Positions 59,875 to 64,000 of a stretch of 64,000 nt of DNA are shown one piece after another (positions within the stretch are counted from its first letter, which is position 1; every line of letters begins with the position of its first letter). The stretch lies in contig CM042546.1 of the NCBI GenBank assembly GCA_023630585.1, forward strand, positions 13,998,810-14,062,809. The letters are read 5' to 3'. The position numbers were made by a program, and so were the translations under genes. Below the pieces are notes generated by a model. It saw nothing but the letters and a program-made list of their open reading frames with translations, made no database searches and was not told the origin of the DNA. The DNA comes from Cranoglanis bouderius. Taxonomy: Eukaryota > Chordata > Actinopteri > Siluriformes > Cranoglanididae.

Positions 59875-60602
59875 AAAGTACTATACATAACAATACAATC
59901 CACAGTATAACAGTCAATAACAACCAAGTGGCAATTTTTCAAGATCCACAACAAATAAAATGTCAGAAATCTCAGCAAATCATTTCTATCAGCTACTGAA
60001 TATTCAGCTGGTAAAATGTGACCTTAACAAAAGATCACCTGCCAAACATGCAGTAAATGAAAGACTGGAATAAGTAATAAAAAAAAAATCACCACTTATC
60101 CATTTTTTTTATATGTCTGCTAAGTGTAAATAAAATGTCGCAATATTTTGTTATTTAATTCTCAGATTTGTAGCTATTTATGGTAAAATTTTAAATATGC
60201 CCTTTGGGCTAAATGATTGGTTTCAGGGTCTTTGGTACCTTTCCACTGGTGAGGGTTTGACAAAGATAATGAAAATTCAGTTGAATTTTTGTTTAGTAGT
60301 GTTATGTATTTCCAAGTGAAATTGAATATTTGGGCAGGCACAGTTTGGTGAACATTTTGTTGTTTATCATTGGAATCTGATTGGCTTGTGCAAAGTGTGC
60401 ATGCCAAAACCAACATGGAGTCAGATCTCGAAGCTAACCTGCAGTCAAACGTGTAGGACTGCTTACCTCACACACCACCAGCACTCTCTTTTTAGGAGGC
60501 AGAGATGGAGAAAAAGGATGAAAATTTAGTCTTGGAAATGAGGCCAGAATGATTTAATCCTGTACATGCAGCCAGGAACGGAAAAATGCCAGAGCCAAAG
60601 TT

Positions 60603-60960
60603 TGTGCTTGTAAGTTTGTGATCCCTTTAGAATTTTCTATATTTCTGCATAAATATGACCTAAAACATCATCAGATATTCACACAAGTACGAAAAGTAGA
60701 CAAAGAGATCCCAATTAAACAAACGAGACAAATATTATACTTGATCATTTATTTATTGAGGAAAATGATACAAATGAGATTTCTGAGGACCTCAGAAAAA
60801 GAGTTGCTGATGCTCACCAGGATGTAAAAGGTTATAAAACCATCTCTAACAAGATTTCAGGTTGTCTTCAAAAAGGGTTTAATCGGGAACTGAAGTCTAA
60901 GAATGAACCCAAAACCTGTCGTGGTTATGTGGTTATGAAAGTTACATAAATGTTTACTCC
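60603..60960 (+). mobile_element. Tc1-like fragment related to the 42.2-kb MITE
   Basis: AGTTTGTGATCCCTTTAGAA, TTCTGCATAAATATGACCTA and CCCAATTAAACAAACGAGAC match the left half of 42213-42557. Beyond the shared part, 60785-60930 holds a frame reading EDLRKRVADAHQDVKGYKTI, the beginning of a Tc1 transposase-type HTH region. So this copy keeps traces of the coding part that the MITE lost. Confidence 0.7.
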
Positions 60961-62160
60961 TCATAATTGCAAGCATTGAGTCTTTCTCTCACTACCTATA
61001 AACATCATAAATGGGAAAATCACAGTAGTGTAAGACATTTTTGATGCAGATGTGTTGCTACTAATGTTACTATACTAAAGATTTCCCTGGACTTACTTTT
61101 CTGGGATAGAGATCCTAGACTGAAATTGTGGGTTTGATTTTGTGGAACAGACTTCATGGGATAAAGTACCTGGGCTAAACTCTTACGTTCCTCAGCTTAA
61201 TTTCCACATCTTAAGTTCCTAGGCTACGGTTTGTAGTCTAAACTTCCTGGGGTTAAACCTCTGCAGTTAAAGTTCTGGGGCTGGGGTTTTCTTATTTGGG
61301 TTAAAATCCTAGGCTAATTTTTTTTTTTATTATTATTATTCTTAAAAAAAAAAAAAAAAACTTTCTGGTCTTAAGTTCCAGAGCTAAAGTTTTTGGACTT
61401 AAGCTCCTGGCATAAAGTTTGTGGGTTCAAGTTCCTTGGCTTAAATCCCTTAGCTCAGTGAAAAGCAGGATGGAAAGTACAGTCGTCTCTGTCTTTCTTT
61501 CCCTCTCTCCTTTGCTGTGTCACACACAGCCCACTCAGAGAGAAAAGCCCTGTCTCATTTTTTCGGGAAATGTCACACACCTGAACTTTAGTGAACAAGC
61601 ATGTCTCTGAACAGTGACTTCTGCAGTGCTGCTGACACAGCCTCTCACTCAAGTGATGGCAGCCATGACGCCAAGAAAGGTCTTGTGGTTTGAGCAGCTG
61701 TGATGGAGGGATGAAGGAGCGGAGGAGAGTTTTGAATGAACGAGAGGCGTGAAATGGGCTCCTCTGTGAGTGAAGGCTTAGTGTGAATGCAGAGGTGCTA
61801 TTAGCTGCGCGTTGATTTAGCAGAGCCCCAAGAGACCACTGCTATTGGGGTATGTGTGTGTGTGTGTGTAGTGAGTGTTTATGCTTGTGTGAAGGATGGA
61901 GAGTATATTTGCAGCTGTATGTCAGATAGAAATGTCAAAGTGCCAACAAGGAAAAGATAGGAAATGAGACAAAAGGAAACAGATAGACAAACAGGCAGAA
62001 AGACAGATAGACAGACAGATATATATATATATAGGTTGGTGGACAGAGAGGAGGCCAGATATCTGGACAGGCAGATAGATTGGGAGGCAAAAAGAGAAAT
62101 AGAGAAGCAGACATGGAGACAGAGAGGCTTTAAGATGAAAATGCTAATAGAATGACAAAA
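60961..62160. other. Intron 3 sequence with a diffuse TTAAGTTCCTGGGCT-like repeat
   Basis: Between 61100 and 61450 the words CCTGGGCTAA, CTTAAGTTCC and GGGGTTAAA recur every 25-40 bp, a decayed minisatellite. 61320-61362 is T/A rich. No gene. Confidence 0.45.
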
Positions 62161-63090
62161 TGTTAGACAGATCAAGAAAAAGGCAGATATCAGGAGAGGC
62201 AGACAGACAGGTAGACAGACAAAAAAAAAAAAAAAAAAAAAAACAGGTAGACAAGAAGGTAGACATGTGACTGGCCACCCCAGTGCCGCCCACTCACACT
62301 ACCAGCTACTAGTTTTAAAGGAAACCCATTTCACACATTGAATATAAATAGTAAATGTGTATACTTTAAAGTATACAGTCTGATTTAACGATCACAGTGT
62401 AAGCGCTCTTTTAAAAGATTAAACACAGCAGACAGCTGTTTCAGAATCCTGTGTTACAGTTTTATTTATTATAAATCTGCCTTAAGTCATATGCCTTCAT
62501 TTAAATATTTAGTCATGTAGGATAATATTTATTGTTTATTTGTGCATTGTATTTTCTGAAATATGTATATACATGTAGTCCATGACACACACATGTATAT
62601 CCTCAGCTAGGTCACCATATTGGAAAAAAAAATAAAAAATTCTTGAACTAAGAAAGAGACAGGGACTCAGATGGACAGAAAGACAATGAGGAAGACAACC
62701 AGCAAAGAGGCAGATAAATGCGTAGTCAGGAAGACAAGGTGGCAGACAGATGAAGAGAGACAAACAGCAGGCAAAAAGGCAATGTGAAAAAGGAGATGTA
62801 TATAGAGAAAGGCAGAGAGGCAGGTAGATACATGGAGGCAGATAGACAGGCATAAAGAAGAAGGAGAGACAGATAAGCAAGCAGGTAGACAGGAAGGCAG
62901 AACAATGTACATGTAGGTACAGTAGATAGAGAAAGAGGCAGACTGAGGAAGTGAGAAAGACCGACAAAGAGGTGGATATATAAACACAAAGGTAGAGAGA
63001 AAGACAGATAGAATGGGGAGGACAGACAGAGAGACAGATCAAGAGTGACGCTGCAGCAGATAGAAAGTGAAGAAGACGTAGACAATGAGG
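61950..63090. repeat. (GACA)n/(GATA)n-derived purine-rich tract
   Basis: Imperfect CAGACAGA, TAGACAGG, AGGCAGAC and TAGATAGA words over more than 1 kb, interrupted by unique DNA at 62270-62640. It gives false Cys/Ser/Leu-rich frames on the minus strand (LSLSVCLSV..). A decayed tetranucleotide microsatellite. Confidence 0.8.
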
Positions 63091-63102
63091 TTGACAGAAC
63101 TG

Positions 63103-63240
63103 TGTGTGTGTGTGTGTGTGTGGAGTCTGTGTGTGATGGGTAGAATCACCCTAATGGGTTTTTAAAGACCTCCTCACGCTGACAGCTAAATTAGGCCTGT
63201 GTAAGTGGTGTGTGTGTGTGTATATGTGTGTGTGCGTGCG
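63103..63240. repeat. TG-rich microsatellite patches
   Basis: (TG) at 63103-63121 and TG/TA/GC mix at 63207-63250. Confidence 0.85.
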
Positions 63241-63554
63241 CATGTGTGTATGCACACATGTGAATGTGTAATCACTCTCACATCAGACCGGTTCAGAATG
63301 GGAAAAACTGCACTGTTACATATAGTGCTGTCCTCCTCTAACCTACAACCATAATAAAAAGTGGAGACTGCTTTACTCTCCCCCTACTACCCCTAGTGCA
63401 CTAGGTTTGGGTTTTTGGGATGTGCCTGGACCATGTGATATCACACTCAGCCAGGATAGACATCATTATAGTGTGTATGATATAATAGCTCTGAGTAACA
63501 GTAATGTAACGTAGAACACGTCATATCTACAGAAACAGCACAGATAACCTTTAG

Positions 63555-63556
<2 letters not shown>

Positions 63557-63590
<34 letters not shown>

Positions 63591-63627
63591 AGTGTGAATT
63601 TTTATGTTTAATATGAGGGTAGCTGTG

Positions 63628-63678
<51 letters not shown>
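63557..63678. repeat. (TG)n and (TC)n microsatellites
   Basis: (TG) 63557-63588 and (TC) 63630-63678. Confidence 0.92.
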
Positions 63679-63824
63679 GTTTCTCTCTTTTTCTGTGTGT
63701 TTTGTTTTGTACTTTGGCACAATGTTGGGAGAGGTAGAGGATTTGCGCCTAGGAAGCGTGACAGATTTAACCATAAATCTGCAGGATTAGTACACTCTGG
63801 CCCAAGGACTATGTGTATATGTGT

Positions 63825-63856
<32 letters not shown>

Positions 63857-63939
63857 TGGTGAAACATGGGACTCACTTAGACCTCGGAACTCCATCAGTC
63901 TCCTGCCCTCCCATCAACACTGATCTTAATGTACTTACT

Positions 63940-63941
<2 letters not shown>

Positions 63942-63977
<36 letters not shown>
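63942..63977. repeat. (GA)n microsatellite with (GTAA)n tail
   Basis: 18 GA units followed by GTAAGTAAGTAAGT. Confidence 0.92.
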
Positions 63978-63979
<2 letters not shown>

Positions 63980-64000
63980 AGTAAGTAAGTATTAGCACAG

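Noticed and set aside
62536..63085. Cys/Leu/Ser-rich 168-codon minus-strand frame resembling a membrane protein
   Set aside because: It is the complement of decayed GACA/GATA repeats; all three minus frames look equally hydrophobic.

Overview
The window is vertebrate, almost certainly teleost, nuclear DNA. Very dense (TG)n, (CA)n, (TC)n and (TA)n microsatellites, several Tc1-like DNA transposons, TA-flanked MITEs, tRNA-derived SINE-like repeats and L2-type LINE tails all fit a fish. The mix of Tc1 relics and SINE-like families resembles catfish (Siluriformes) genomes, but that is an inference from memory. There is no bacterial gene organisation, operon or CRISPR array.

Two host-type genes are supported. 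(1) At the left edge, on the minus strand, is a PIF/Harbinger transposase-derived gene of the HARBI1 type. It has one long exon (937-1730), a GT-AG intron (936-94) and a second exon that runs off the window at position 1. (2) On the plus strand lies the 5' end of a cadherin gene, best matched to cdh23 (cadherin 23, hair-cell tip link). A GC-rich promoter with a probable non-coding first exon ends at a consensus donor at 4743. A signal-peptide exon ends at 27499. A 75-bp exon for the start of the first cadherin repeat occupies 31202-31276. No further cdh23 exon was recognised up to 64000, so most of the window is cdh23 introns 1 to 3, with intron 3 at least 32 kb.

Layout: 1-1730 HARBI1-like gene; 2173-2466 trinucleotide repeats; 2962-3664 a 0.7-kb array of TGAC/TGAG tetranucleotides, followed by a 577-bp-spaced long direct repeat (3671-4448); about 4550-4743 promoter and exon 1; 4744-27398 intron 1, holding a decayed Tc1 fragment (6.1-6.4 kb), SINE-like repeats, a LINE fragment next to a GC-rich VNTR (14.5-14.9 kb), a nearly complete Tc1 element (18112-19625), a MITE (22.5 kb), an internally deleted Tc1 element (23740-24661), a broken zinc-binding transposon-type domain (25.7 kb) and a foldback MITE (26.8-27.2 kb); 27500-31201 intron 2, with a polypurine tract and a degenerate tandem array; 31277-64000 intron 3, with more MITEs, L2-type LINE fragments, a 45-bp VNTR, a second decayed full-length Tc1 element (54906-55997), an RTE-type LINE 3' end (49.0 kb) and very long microsatellites.

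No new defence, biosynthetic or other multi-gene system is visible. The most unusual points are the two small cdh23 exons sitting between complementary (TG)n and (CA)n runs, a MITE insertion whose pre-insertion site is preserved in a paralogous copy 10 kb away, and the two-letter structure of the TGAC/TGAG array. All family names come from recalled sequence patterns, since no database search was possible.
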